The position numbers were made by a program, and so were the translations under genes. From Candidatus Eremiobacterota bacterium (GTDB taxonomy: Bacteria > Vulcanimicrobiota > CADAWZ01 > Ess09-12), in NCBI GenBank assembly GCA_031082125.1, contig JAVHLM010000010.1, forward strand, positions 62,001 to 126,000: 64,000 bases of DNA. Reading direction: 5' to 3'. Every line of letters starts with the position of its first letter. The first letter of the stretch is position 1. This document shows positions 41,652 to 48,835 of the stretch, piece by piece. Below the pieces are notes generated by a model. It searched no databases, was not told the origin of the DNA, and saw only the letters and a list, made by a program, of their open reading frames with translations.

Positions 41652-42548
41652 TTATGCCCTCCCGTCAGATTCCGCGCCCTTTTCTCCATTGCCTTCCAGG
41701 TGATTTTCCTCTCCTGTCGGAGCAGTGTTTTCCTGAAGAGCGGCATCGGCTGCACCAGGAGGCTCCTCGGCCGGCGTGCCGCATTTGCTGCAGATCCCTT
41801 TGTCGGAGGGGACTGAATAACCGCATGCCCTGCATGTTTTGTCAGAACCGGGAGCCGCACCTTCTTTCTGGGGGTTGTAGCGGTATATGGAAAGAGACTG
41901 TGAATGCCGCGCCAGCAGGAACACCACGATCCAGAGGAACCCTATGAAGGGGAATATCGACAGCACAAGCCAGGGATTCCGGGAGAATGCAAGGGTGTCA
42001 AAAATGGCATGGCCGAGTGTGGCGAGAAAAAGTCCCCACAGCAGGAGAGAAGTCCTGTTCCTGCGGAACTTTGAGAGCCCGATGAAGTACCCCATGAGGG
42101 CTCCGTAGAGGGCATGGCCGGGAACGGTGATGAGAGCCCTGAGGATGCCTACTGCAATCCCCATGTTGAAAACGTAAAGGATGTTCTCGAAAGCGGCGAA
42201 GCCCAGCGATGCGGCGACGGTATAGACAATGCCGTCATAAGGCTCATCAAACTCCCATGATTTGTATATCCCTGAGATGATCACCGCGAATTTGCAGAGC
42301 TCTTCCACAAGGGCCACGGCAAAGAACATTGCGATGAAGAGGGACAGGAGGTTGAGGTTGCCCTCGCGGTACTTGAATACCGGCATCAGGATGAGCTCCA
42401 TTATTATGGCTGGCAGGACGCTCACTATTCCAAAGGCAAAGACCTTGAACACGATCTTCTTGGGCTCGGGCTCATACCTGTCATAGAGATAAAACATGAT
42501 TATGAGCGCGATCACAGGCGCGAGAGAGAGATATAAGAGCGTGTGCAT
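41652..42548 (-). CDS. PrsW-family intramembrane protease with zinc-ribbon tail
   Basis: 298 residues. About seven or eight membrane segments carry the PrsW motifs: EELCKF (about 80), GFAAFENILY, PGHALYGALMGY and LGHAIFDT, which provide the Glu/His residues proposed to bind the metal. A zinc ribbon follows at about 235-255 (CRACGYSVPSDKGICSKCG), then a charged low-complexity tail. PrsW cleaves anti-sigma factors in Bacillus; no anti-sigma gene is adjacent. It follows the LytR-type gene by 21 bp and may share its message. Confidence 0.85.
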   Translation of the reverse strand: MHTLLYLSLAPVIALIIMFYLYDRYEPEPKKIVFKVFAFGIVSVLPAIIMELILMPVFKYREGNLNLLSLFIAMFFAVALVEELCKFAVIISGIYKSWEFDEPYDGIVYTVAASLGFAAFENILYVFNMGIAVGILRALITVPGHALYGALMGYFIGLSKFRRNRTSLLLWGLFLATLGHAIFDTLAFSRNPWLVLSIFPFIGFLWIVVFLLARHSQSLSIYRYNPQKEGAAPGSDKTCRACGYSVPSDKGICSKCGTPAEEPPGAADAALQENTAPTGEENHLEGNGEKGAESDGRA

Positions 42549-42551
42549 AGT

Positions 42552-42573
42552 CCTGCTGTTATCCTGCTGTTAT
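42552..42573. repeat. Tandem 11-bp duplication at the lytR/prsW junction
   Basis: CCTGCTGTTAT occurs twice in direct succession (42552-42562, 42563-42573). On the minus strand it spans the stop codon of the LytR-type gene and leaves a GCAGGA ribosome site just before the prsW ATG. It looks like a slippage duplication. Confidence 0.6.
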
Positions 42574-44204
42574 TGCTGAGGCGGGCTTTCTGCCTTGTTT
42601 TTTTTCTGCGGTTCTTCTGAAGGAGCAACGTGTGGCGTGGAGTCTTGTCCCGACGGCTCTTCTGTTGCCTGCACCGGCGACGGTACGGGCTCATTCCCTG
42701 TAGATGGCGGTCCGGTGCTCCCTTTCCTGAAGGGCTCCGGATTCGCTGAAGGCTCAATGAGAGGCTTTTCCAGATTCTCCTCGTTGATCCTCTCGGCCTC
42801 CGGATTTTCCTCGGGGTTTTCAGCCTCTCCGGGAGCGGGTTCCTCGACATCCGGGGATTCCCTGAGCGGCCTGCGGCTGCTTGAGGGGCTCTTTTCCGGC
42901 GACGAGGAGTTCTTTTCCTCTCTGGACGCTTTCCAGCTCTTCCAGTTGTTGCCTATGATGATGGTGAAGTCTTCATCGGCGCCCTCAGGGTTTTCCGTAT
43001 TTTCTTCATACTCGATGGGACCGAGAAACTCCTCGAGGCTCTCGGCAATTTTCCTGTCCTTCATATGGCATATTATCCTTGTGGAATCATAGTCATTGCG
43101 GTCTGCATCGGAAATCCTGACGACCTTGAATCCCCTGTGCTCAATGATTTTTGCGAGCTCCGTGGCGAGGCCTTCGGTGCTGCTGCCATTGAGGACCCCT
43201 ATGCGTATATCTGACGGCGGGAGTGAGCTGTCCCTCATCAGGAGCTTCTTTACCAGGAACTTCTTCTCATCCTCGTAGGGAACAATATAGCTCATCCCGT
43301 CAGCGGTGGCGCCGTCGTCTCCCTTGATGACGCCTGTTTTCATATTCGCCCTGTCAAAATCCTTGTAGAGCCTTCCCAGGTCTATGAGCTGCGCAATGGA
43401 GAGGTCGGTTTCTATGCCGTCTTTGAGCACTTTTGCAATTTTTTCCATCCGCATGATGTTGGCAGGCTTTTTCAGCTCTCTGATGAGGGCGTTGAGGACC
43501 TGCTGCTGCCTTCTGATTCTGCCCCAGTCACCTTCCTCATCATGGCGGAACCGGGCATATCCTACGGCCTGCTGGCCGTTCAGCACCTGCGGCCCCTTTT
43601 TCAGGTGCACATGGAGATTCCCCCAGTTGTCATCGTAGTCCATGTCCTTCATCACATCGACTTCAATTCCCCCGATGGCGTTCACGATATTCTCCGTGGA
43701 TTTCACCTTCAGTATGATGTAGTGATCAACAGTGATGCCAAGGAAGTCCTCAATCACCTTTCTCGCTTTCTGCACTCCCCCGTAAGCATAAGCGGCATTT
43801 ACCTTGTCGAAGCCATCTTCATCGGATATCTTGACCCAGGTGTCTCGGGGAATTGAGAGCATGTTGATCTGATCCGCCTTTGCATCGATTGAGAGGACGA
43901 ATATGGTGTCAGATCGGGCATTTTTTGTATATAATATGCCTTTTTCATTGTAGTTATAGTCAATTCCCAGGCACAGAATGTTCATAGTCTCTTTTTCGCC
44001 GAAGGCTGTCTGGCCGGGACTTACTATGAATCTTATGCTGTCAACGATTGTTCCATGGGAGTCAGCGGGGGTGATGCTGTAAATGTAGGCAAAACCGGCG
44101 ACAAGGACTCCAAAGGCCACGATAAAAGCCACAAGGAGAAAAAGAATGATGCGCTTGATGCTCGGTTTCCTCTTACTGAAACTGAGGTTTTCCAGCTTAC
44201 CCAT
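42570..44204 (-). CDS. LytR-CpsA-Psr family glycopolymer ligase with LytR_C domain
   Basis: 544 residues. One N-terminal membrane helix (IILFLLVAFIVAFGVLVAGF) is followed by the LCP domain: NILCLGIDYN, ARSDTIFVLSIDAKADQINMLSIPRDT, VDVMKDMDYDD, GYARFRHDEEGDWGRIRRQQQ. The catalytic Arg and Asp residues are present. A LytR_C domain (IRIGVLNGSSTEGLATEL) follows at about 330-400. The last 130 residues are Pro/Glu/Ser-rich and look disordered. LCP enzymes transfer lipid-linked glycopolymers to peptidoglycan or proteins, which fits the glycan genes at the left end. GGAGGGG lies before the ATG. Confidence 0.9.
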   Translation of the reverse strand: MGKLENLSFSKRKPSIKRIILFLLVAFIVAFGVLVAGFAYIYSITPADSHGTIVDSIRFIVSPGQTAFGEKETMNILCLGIDYNYNEKGILYTKNARSDTIFVLSIDAKADQINMLSIPRDTWVKISDEDGFDKVNAAYAYGGVQKARKVIEDFLGITVDHYIILKVKSTENIVNAIGGIEVDVMKDMDYDDNWGNLHVHLKKGPQVLNGQQAVGYARFRHDEEGDWGRIRRQQQVLNALIRELKKPANIMRMEKIAKVLKDGIETDLSIAQLIDLGRLYKDFDRANMKTGVIKGDDGATADGMSYIVPYEDEKKFLVKKLLMRDSSLPPSDIRIGVLNGSSTEGLATELAKIIEHRGFKVVRISDADRNDYDSTRIICHMKDRKIAESLEEFLGPIEYEENTENPEGADEDFTIIIGNNWKSWKASREEKNSSSPEKSPSSSRRPLRESPDVEEPAPGEAENPEENPEAERINEENLEKPLIEPSANPEPFRKGSTGPPSTGNEPVPSPVQATEEPSGQDSTPHVAPSEEPQKKNKAESPPQQ

Positions 44205-44369
44205 GAGGCCCCTCCTGGTCAGGTATCAAATACAGGCTTCGTTCACTGTGAAGACGGCAAGTGACCTTATTAATATTATAATAATTTTCATTCAATGAGA
44301 AAAGTCCTCTCATCATCTCCTTTTCGCCTCCGGCAGGGCTCCCCGGCCGGGAAGAGAAGTCTTACCATC

Positions 44370-45224
44370 ATGCCCAGAGAACACCGCCGGAATTCTCCCC
44401 CTGGCAGGATTGCCCTGCAAAAGAGGCTCGGCCAGCACCTCCTCACAGACCCGTATTTCCTTGAGAGCATTGTAAAGGCGGCATCGCTGGGTTCCGATGA
44501 CAGTATTCTTGAGATAGGGCCGGGGCCGGGAAACCTCACGAAACACCTCCTTGGTGCCGCGGCGAGGGTTGCAGCGGTAGAGCTCGACAGGCGCTTCGAG
44601 CCGGAGCTCCGGCGCCTCGAGCAAGGCGCACGGGGAAGGCTCGCCCTCTTTTTCACTGATATCCTGGCCTTTGATTTTTCTGCGCTCCCTGCACTCTGCC
44701 GGGGACCCTGGAAGGTTCTGGCCAATATACCTTATTACATTTCAACTCCCCTCATCGAAAAGCTCCTGGAGCACCAGGGCCTCTTTTCCCATATTTATCT
44801 CACCATTCAGAGGGAGCTTGCAGAGAGGATCTGCGCTCCCGGCGGTTCCCGCGACAGGGGGTCCTTCACGTTTTTCGTCGAGTATCATGCCGTGCCATCC
44901 CTGCTTATTCATATACCTGCCGCTGCCTTCACGCCTCCCCCTGAAGTCGACTCCTCACTTATAGGTCTCACCATCAGGGAGACCCCGCCCGCAGACTCCT
45001 CGCCCCGGCTCCTCTTCAGCATCATACGGAGGGCTTTTGCCCAGAGGAGGAAGGGGATCAAGAATTCCCTCAAAGGGATTCAGCCTGTCCCGGGTGATAG
45101 GATTCTCTCAGAAGTGCTTCGCTCCTGCGGCATCGATCCCATGGCCCGCCCTGAGACCCTTGCCCTGGCGGATTTCGACAGGCTCGCCTGCCTGCTGGAG
45201 AGAGGCGGGAAAACTCATGAATAA
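44370..45224 (+). CDS. ksgA: 16S rRNA dimethyladenosine transferase KsgA
   Basis: 284 residues from ATG 44370; a start at 44295 would add 25 residues without homology or a ribosome site. Markers are KRLGQHLLTD, the SAM loop EIGPGPGNLT, the catalytic NIPYYISTPLI, and FTPPPEVDSSLI with RRAFAQRRKGIKNSL in the C-terminal part. The enzyme dimethylates two adjacent adenosines near the 3' end of 16S rRNA. The gene starts beyond the divergent LytR-type gene and is monocistronic. Confidence 0.95.
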   Translation: MPREHRRNSPPGRIALQKRLGQHLLTDPYFLESIVKAASLGSDDSILEIGPGPGNLTKHLLGAAARVAAVELDRRFEPELRRLEQGARGRLALFFTDILAFDFSALPALCRGPWKVLANIPYYISTPLIEKLLEHQGLFSHIYLTIQRELAERICAPGGSRDRGSFTFFVEYHAVPSLLIHIPAAAFTPPPEVDSSLIGLTIRETPPADSSPRLLFSIIRRAFAQRRKGIKNSLKGIQPVPGDRILSEVLRSCGIDPMARPETLALADFDRLACLLERGGKTHE

Positions 45225-45277
45225 GTATAGCGGGACAAGGTTACGGGAATGTTACAGTTCCATTACCGGGAGGCAAC
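45224..45277 (-). promoter_or_regulatory. Four tandem 11-bp repeats with a -10-like box, between convergent genes
   Basis: Minus-strand copies GTTGC (45273-45277), GTAAT (45262-45266), GTAAC (45251-45255) and GTAAC (45240-45244) are spaced exactly 11 bp. TATACT at 45224-45229 follows 10 bp later. The space lies between the 3' ends of ksgA and exbD, so a promoter here would transcribe antisense to ksgA. Confidence 0.45.
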
Positions 45278-45285
45278 AGAAACAG

Positions 45286-45699
45286 TCATTCTCCTTTCAG
45301 CTTGGTGGCAAGGGCGATTGAGGTGAGCCCGGACTTCTTGGCGCAGTCCATGGCAGAGATTACCTTGCCGTAAGGCACGTCGGAATCTCCATTGATAATG
45401 ATACGGTTCGTATGCTTGGTGGCGGCAAGCTTCTTCAGGTATGCCTCAAGGTTGTTGGTTGCCACCTTGTTGGCGCCTACGAAGTAATCTCCCGCCTTGG
45501 ACACAGAGAGGACAATCTGCGAGGGAGGCGCTTCTTCCTTGGTGCTGACTCGGGGAAGCTGGATGTTGAATCCAGTCTGCGACATTGCCGTGCTTGCAAT
45601 CATGAAGATAATGAGAAGCACCATGATACAGTCTGTAAGAGGGGTGATATTGATGGAGCTCATGGTATCCTCTTCGGATTCGCCGCCACCCATAGCCAT
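45286..45699 (-). CDS. exbD: ExbD/TolR-family biopolymer transport protein
   Basis: 137 residues. A short cytoplasmic N terminus (GGGESEEDTMSSINITPLTDCIMVLLIIFMI) contains the conserved Asp of the single membrane helix, which carries protons. A periplasmic domain follows (QIVLSVSKAGDYFVGANKV, IIINGDSDVPYGKVISAMD). It works with ExbB to energise an outer-membrane or cell-surface process. GGAGGT is 8 bp before the ATG. It lies 38 bp after exbB; no TonB or TolA is seen in the window. Confidence 0.92.
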   Translation of the reverse strand: MAMGGGESEEDTMSSINITPLTDCIMVLLIIFMIASTAMSQTGFNIQLPRVSTKEEAPPSQIVLSVSKAGDYFVGANKVATNNLEAYLKKLAATKHTNRIIINGDSDVPYGKVISAMDCAKKSGLTSIALATKLKGE

Positions 45700-45737
45700 G
45701 GGAGATTACCTCCTTTCCCTGTCAACCCAGGGGGATG

Positions 45738-46466
45738 TTATTTTTCATGCCTTCCCTTGGCAGCGGTCTTTTCCATGACCACCGAGGGCCTCAGGTCTTC
45801 GGGAAGAGGCTCATCGGCATCGGCAAGAACCAGCATCTCCGCAAGGCGGGACCCGGAAAACCGCATCTGCTGCTGGGTGGTTTTCACGCGGTTCTTGAAA
45901 TAGTTGAAAAATACCGATGCGGGGATGGCCACGTAGAGGCCTGCCGCCGTGGCGGTGAGGGCTTCTGCCACGCCCTTGGCGACGACTGCCGGGCCTGTGG
46001 CGCCTTTAAGGGCTATATCGGCAAATGCTCTCATGATGCCGAGCACAGTGCCCAGGAGACCGATAAAGGGCGCGATGACTGCAAGGGTTCCCACATAAGA
46101 GAGGTTTTTGTCGAAGCCCAGAATCTCTTCCGAAATCGTTGAGTTCATGGCCTCCTCTATCTCCTGGCGGGGCTTGCCTGCCCTGAGAAGCCCTGTTTCA
46201 AAGACGCGTGCGAGGCTCCCGGAGATCTGCCTGCAGAAATGGATGGCCTCGGGGATCTGCTTGTTTTCTATGAAATAGGCCATCTGCATCAGCATCCACT
46301 CGTAGTCGAGGCCCATTTTCCAGAAGAAGTAGAACCTCTCTATCACGAGGCCAAGGAGAACGACAGAACACGTGACGATGGCGTACATCGTCATGCCGCC
46401 TTCATTGATTATTCTGAATATTGCTCCGATTGGGTTCTGGTCTTCCAAGTGCTTCTCTCCTTTCAC
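45738..46466 (-). CDS. exbB: ExbB/TolQ/MotA-family proton channel subunit
   Basis: 242 residues from a GTG at 46466. A TTG at 46448, preceded by AAAGGAGAG, is a better-placed start and would remove six residues. Three membrane helices are predicted; the second and third carry the family pattern APFIGLLGTVLGIMRAF and VAKGVAEALTATAAGLYVAIPA. With ExbD it forms the proton-driven motor. The pair is preceded by a perfect palindrome at 46494-46508. Confidence 0.92.
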   Translation of the reverse strand: MKGEKHLEDQNPIGAIFRIINEGGMTMYAIVTCSVVLLGLVIERFYFFWKMGLDYEWMLMQMAYFIENKQIPEAIHFCRQISGSLARVFETGLLRAGKPRQEIEEAMNSTISEEILGFDKNLSYVGTLAVIAPFIGLLGTVLGIMRAFADIALKGATGPAVVAKGVAEALTATAAGLYVAIPASVFFNYFKNRVKTTQQQMRFSGSRLAEMLVLADADEPLPEDLRPSVVMEKTAAKGRHEK

Positions 46467-46493
46467 CCTGAAATGAATAATGGTTTCTCTGTC

Positions 46494-46508
46494 AGGTGAT
46501 AATCACCT
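46494..46508. promoter_or_regulatory. 15-bp palindrome upstream of exbBD
   Basis: AGGTGAT-A-ATCACCT is a perfect inverted repeat in the 49-bp space between the HD-GYP stop and exbB. It has no T-run after it, so it is more likely an operator than a terminator. Metal-responsive control of exbBD is possible but unproven. Confidence 0.4.
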
Positions 46509-46515
46509 TCAATTA

Positions 46516-48051
46516 TTATTGTTTTTTTTCCAGGACCTCGGCAATGTCCCCCCTGGCAAAGAGCCTGGCAAAGACCTCTACCACGGAGGGATCAAATTGA
46601 GTCCCGCTCGCATCCTTGATGCAGGAGAGGGCCTTTTCGGGATTCATGCCTTTTCTGTAAGGCCTGTCGGTGGTAAGGGCGTCAAAGGTGTCGGCGATGC
46701 TGAGGATCCTGGCGCCCAGGGGAATCTCGTCTCCTCTTTTTCCATAGGCATAGCCCTTGCCGTCAAAGCGCTCATGATGGGAATAGGCAAGCTCCACCGG
46801 TATTTTTTCCAGGAGCTTCTTCTTGCCTTCGAACAAGTCCTTGATCGCAAGGGCATGGCCTTTCATGATGGCATATTCATTGTCGTCAAGCTTTCCCTGC
46901 TTCCTGAGGATGGCGTCCGGTATGCCGATTTTCCCGAGATCATGAATCTGGCCGGCCCTCTCGATTGCCTCCACTTTCTGCGGTGAGAGTCCCATCTCTT
47001 TGGCAATGGTCTTGGAGTATCTTGCAACCCGGTCAGAATGGCCGTAAGTATAATGGTCTCTTGCATCCAGCGCGTTGGCGAGTGAAATGATGAACTGCTC
47101 GCAGTCTTCAATTATTCTCTCTATGTTCTTCATGGCGCGGTGCATAGCGTAGAGGGGCACCAGGATCAGAACGAGCGCCAGGGGCTCGCGCTGGTAAATG
47201 AGGGCAAAAAGAAGCCCCAGGGGGCAGAGCATGAAGATATAGATCGAGGGATCGGAATACATCTCCCACCAGATGACGGGAAAATATCTTCTGGGGCGCC
47301 TCTCCCTGAGCATGATGGTAAGGGCGCTTATAAATGTCGCGATGGTGAAATAGACAAAGAACATCGCAAGCACGGCCGCTATGTTGGTCCAGGAGCCAAG
47401 GGGGCTTCCCCTGTTTATGCATTCATAAAGAATGCCTGCCGGGACAATCATGGTGACCCTGTTAAAGGGGCTTGTGAAGCCGTAGAGGACCTGGCCGAGG
47501 GGGAATGGTTTCCCTTTCCTGAACTTGTCGCTGATTTTCCTCTTCTTCTCGATGATTATGAAGCGCTTGCCTTTCTTGATCCGCTTCTTGATTGCCGAGT
47601 GAAGGAGATAGACCTGGAAGGAGAATGAGGCAAGGGCGATTACCCACGCGGCGACGCCCACTCCTTTCAGGAAAAGGGCGGCATAGAGAATGATTTCATC
47701 CATAATCCACTTGACGCTCCCCCCCCTGGTCTTTTTGCGAAGCGGCGTCTTCAGGATGCGGAGCGCCATTTTTTTAAGGTGGAGCAGAAAGCAGAGCGCG
47801 GCGAAGATCAGGGTGAAGATGAAAGTCTCCCTGTTGAGGAGCAGGGTATGAAGGTTCAGAAAGATACGCAGGGTCTTGAGGAAAGCAGGGGAAAGCAGTG
47901 CATGAGCGTCTGAAGCGGCCGCGAGGGCACAGGGCATGCTCCAGGGCACTCTCCATGGCGCCATCGGCGTGGCATAGATGAGAAGAACAGTCCCAAGGGC
48001 AATTAAAAGTGGATAAACAATCTTCTCCTGCCAGGAGAGCTCTTCTTGCAT
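46516..48051 (-). CDS. Membrane HD-GYP protein (cyclic-di-GMP phosphodiesterase type)
   Basis: 511 residues. Several membrane segments fill residues 1 to about 305. The HD-GYP domain follows at about 325-505: HTYGH-like YTYGHSDRVARYS, QIHDLGKIGIPD, HHERFDGKGYAYGKRGDEIP, SIADTFDALTTDRPYRKGM. All usual metal ligands appear present; the Pro of GYP is Ala. AGGTGAAA precedes the ATG. It is one of three HD-GYP genes in the window. No sensory domain other than the membrane part is recognised. Confidence 0.88.
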   Translation of the reverse strand: MQEELSWQEKIVYPLLIALGTVLLIYATPMAPWRVPWSMPCALAAASDAHALLSPAFLKTLRIFLNLHTLLLNRETFIFTLIFAALCFLLHLKKMALRILKTPLRKKTRGGSVKWIMDEIILYAALFLKGVGVAAWVIALASFSFQVYLLHSAIKKRIKKGKRFIIIEKKRKISDKFRKGKPFPLGQVLYGFTSPFNRVTMIVPAGILYECINRGSPLGSWTNIAAVLAMFFVYFTIATFISALTIMLRERRPRRYFPVIWWEMYSDPSIYIFMLCPLGLLFALIYQREPLALVLILVPLYAMHRAMKNIERIIEDCEQFIISLANALDARDHYTYGHSDRVARYSKTIAKEMGLSPQKVEAIERAGQIHDLGKIGIPDAILRKQGKLDDNEYAIMKGHALAIKDLFEGKKKLLEKIPVELAYSHHERFDGKGYAYGKRGDEIPLGARILSIADTFDALTTDRPYRKGMNPEKALSCIKDASGTQFDPSVVEVFARLFARGDIAEVLEKKQ

Positions 48052-48107
48052 GAACTTTCACCTGTCACTGGCATGCGGACTTAACATCAAGCAGGGATCG
48101 GGATATA

Positions 48108-48135
48108 TTAAAAGCGCTCAGAAAAGCGCTTTTAA
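48108..48135. terminator. Hairpin with 11-bp perfect arms, possible bidirectional terminator
   Basis: TTAAAAGCGCT and AGCGCTTTTAA flank a 6-base loop. On either strand the second arm ends in TTTTAA. It sits 24 bp after the stop of the repeat protein gene, as expected for its terminator, although the T-run is short. Confidence 0.5.
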
Positions 48136-48158
48136 ACTCTTGCATGGTGAAACGGGCT

Positions 48159-48692
48159 TTAATGCGGCTTGTCGCCATAGCCCGGATAGTTGTCGGGTCC
48201 CAGGGTGATGGGAAGGTTCCCTATCCCGTTCATCAAGCCCTGGCAGCCTGCAGTGAGCAGTGTATCAGCCGGCTTGGCCTTATCGCCATAGTTGGGATAG
48301 TTGTCGGGGCCTTCTGCGGTAGCGTTTCCCCTCGCCTGGGGCTCTTTTTTCGTGCTTGTGCCGCCTGCGCCGCAGGCAATGTAATATTCTTCCCCGCTGT
48401 TTTCTATTGCAGGCTCAGCAGGAGTTTCAGGCTTTGGCTTCCCTCCCTGCCGGGCAGAGGCGTCGCTCTTGTCGCCGTAACTGGGATAGTTGTCAGGGCC
48501 TTCAGTGTCCGCTGTGCTCTGTGCACTCTGGGCAGGGGGAGGGTCATTTCCTCTCTCGCCGCTCGATATCGAGGTGGAATCTTCCGCAGGGGGAGGTGAG
48601 GCATCACCGGACGATTGCGGTCCGGGTAAAGCCCGGAGCCCTTTTTCCGGGAAAAGAGGTGGCATGGAATTTCCGACCTGCTGAATTGCCAT
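48159..48692 (-). CDS. Protein with three GPDNYPxYGDK repeats
   Basis: 177 residues with no recognised domain, signal peptide or membrane segment. GPDNYPSYGDK (65-75), GPDNYPNYGDK (128-138) and GPDNYPGYGDK (165-175) are near-identical, and the last one is followed only by PH. The spacers are low-complexity, rich in Pro, Ser, Gly and Ala, with single Cys at 107 and 150. Strong repeat conservation within a drifting background argues for selection on the motif. It has its own promoter (48737-48766), a GGAGGG ribosome site and a downstream hairpin. It might be a binding scaffold, a surface-attached protein or a modified peptide precursor; none is proven. Confidence 0.7.
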   Translation of the reverse strand: MAIQQVGNSMPPLFPEKGLRALPGPQSSGDASPPPAEDSTSISSGERGNDPPPAQSAQSTADTEGPDNYPSYGDKSDASARQGGKPKPETPAEPAIENSGEEYYIACGAGGTSTKKEPQARGNATAEGPDNYPNYGDKAKPADTLLTAGCQGLMNGIGNLPITLGPDNYPGYGDKPH

Positions 48693-48736
48693 GGCGCTCT
48701 GCCCTCCACGATGAAGTAGAAAGATATCCCGTTCTC

Positions 48737-48766
48737 TTTATACCATAAACCTGCCCGGGAGGTCAA
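48737..48766 (-). promoter_or_regulatory. Sigma-70-type promoter for the repeat protein gene
   Basis: Minus strand: TTGACC (48761-48766) and TATAAA (48737-48742), 18 bp apart. The start codon is about 45 bp downstream. Confidence 0.6.
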
Positions 48767-48788
48767 TCAGAAATCGTCTCCCTCTTTG

Positions 48789-48815
48789 TTAACAATTTGC
48801 TAACTTATCGCCATA
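48789..48815. promoter_or_regulatory. 11-bp repeats upstream of the repeat protein promoter
   Basis: TTAAC (48789) and CTAAC (48800) are 11 bp apart, with a weak third copy CCATA at 48811. The array lies 22 bp upstream of the -35 of the minus-strand promoter. On the plus strand, TATCCT at 48814 follows 9 bp after the second copy and would run antisense to the HD-GYP gene. Confidence 0.35.
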
Positions 48816-48835
48816 TCCTCAAGAGACGGGGACTG

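Noticed and set aside
48159-48692. CRISPR-like repeats
   Set aside because: The repeats are few, unevenly spaced and in frame within a coding sequence; they are protein repeats.
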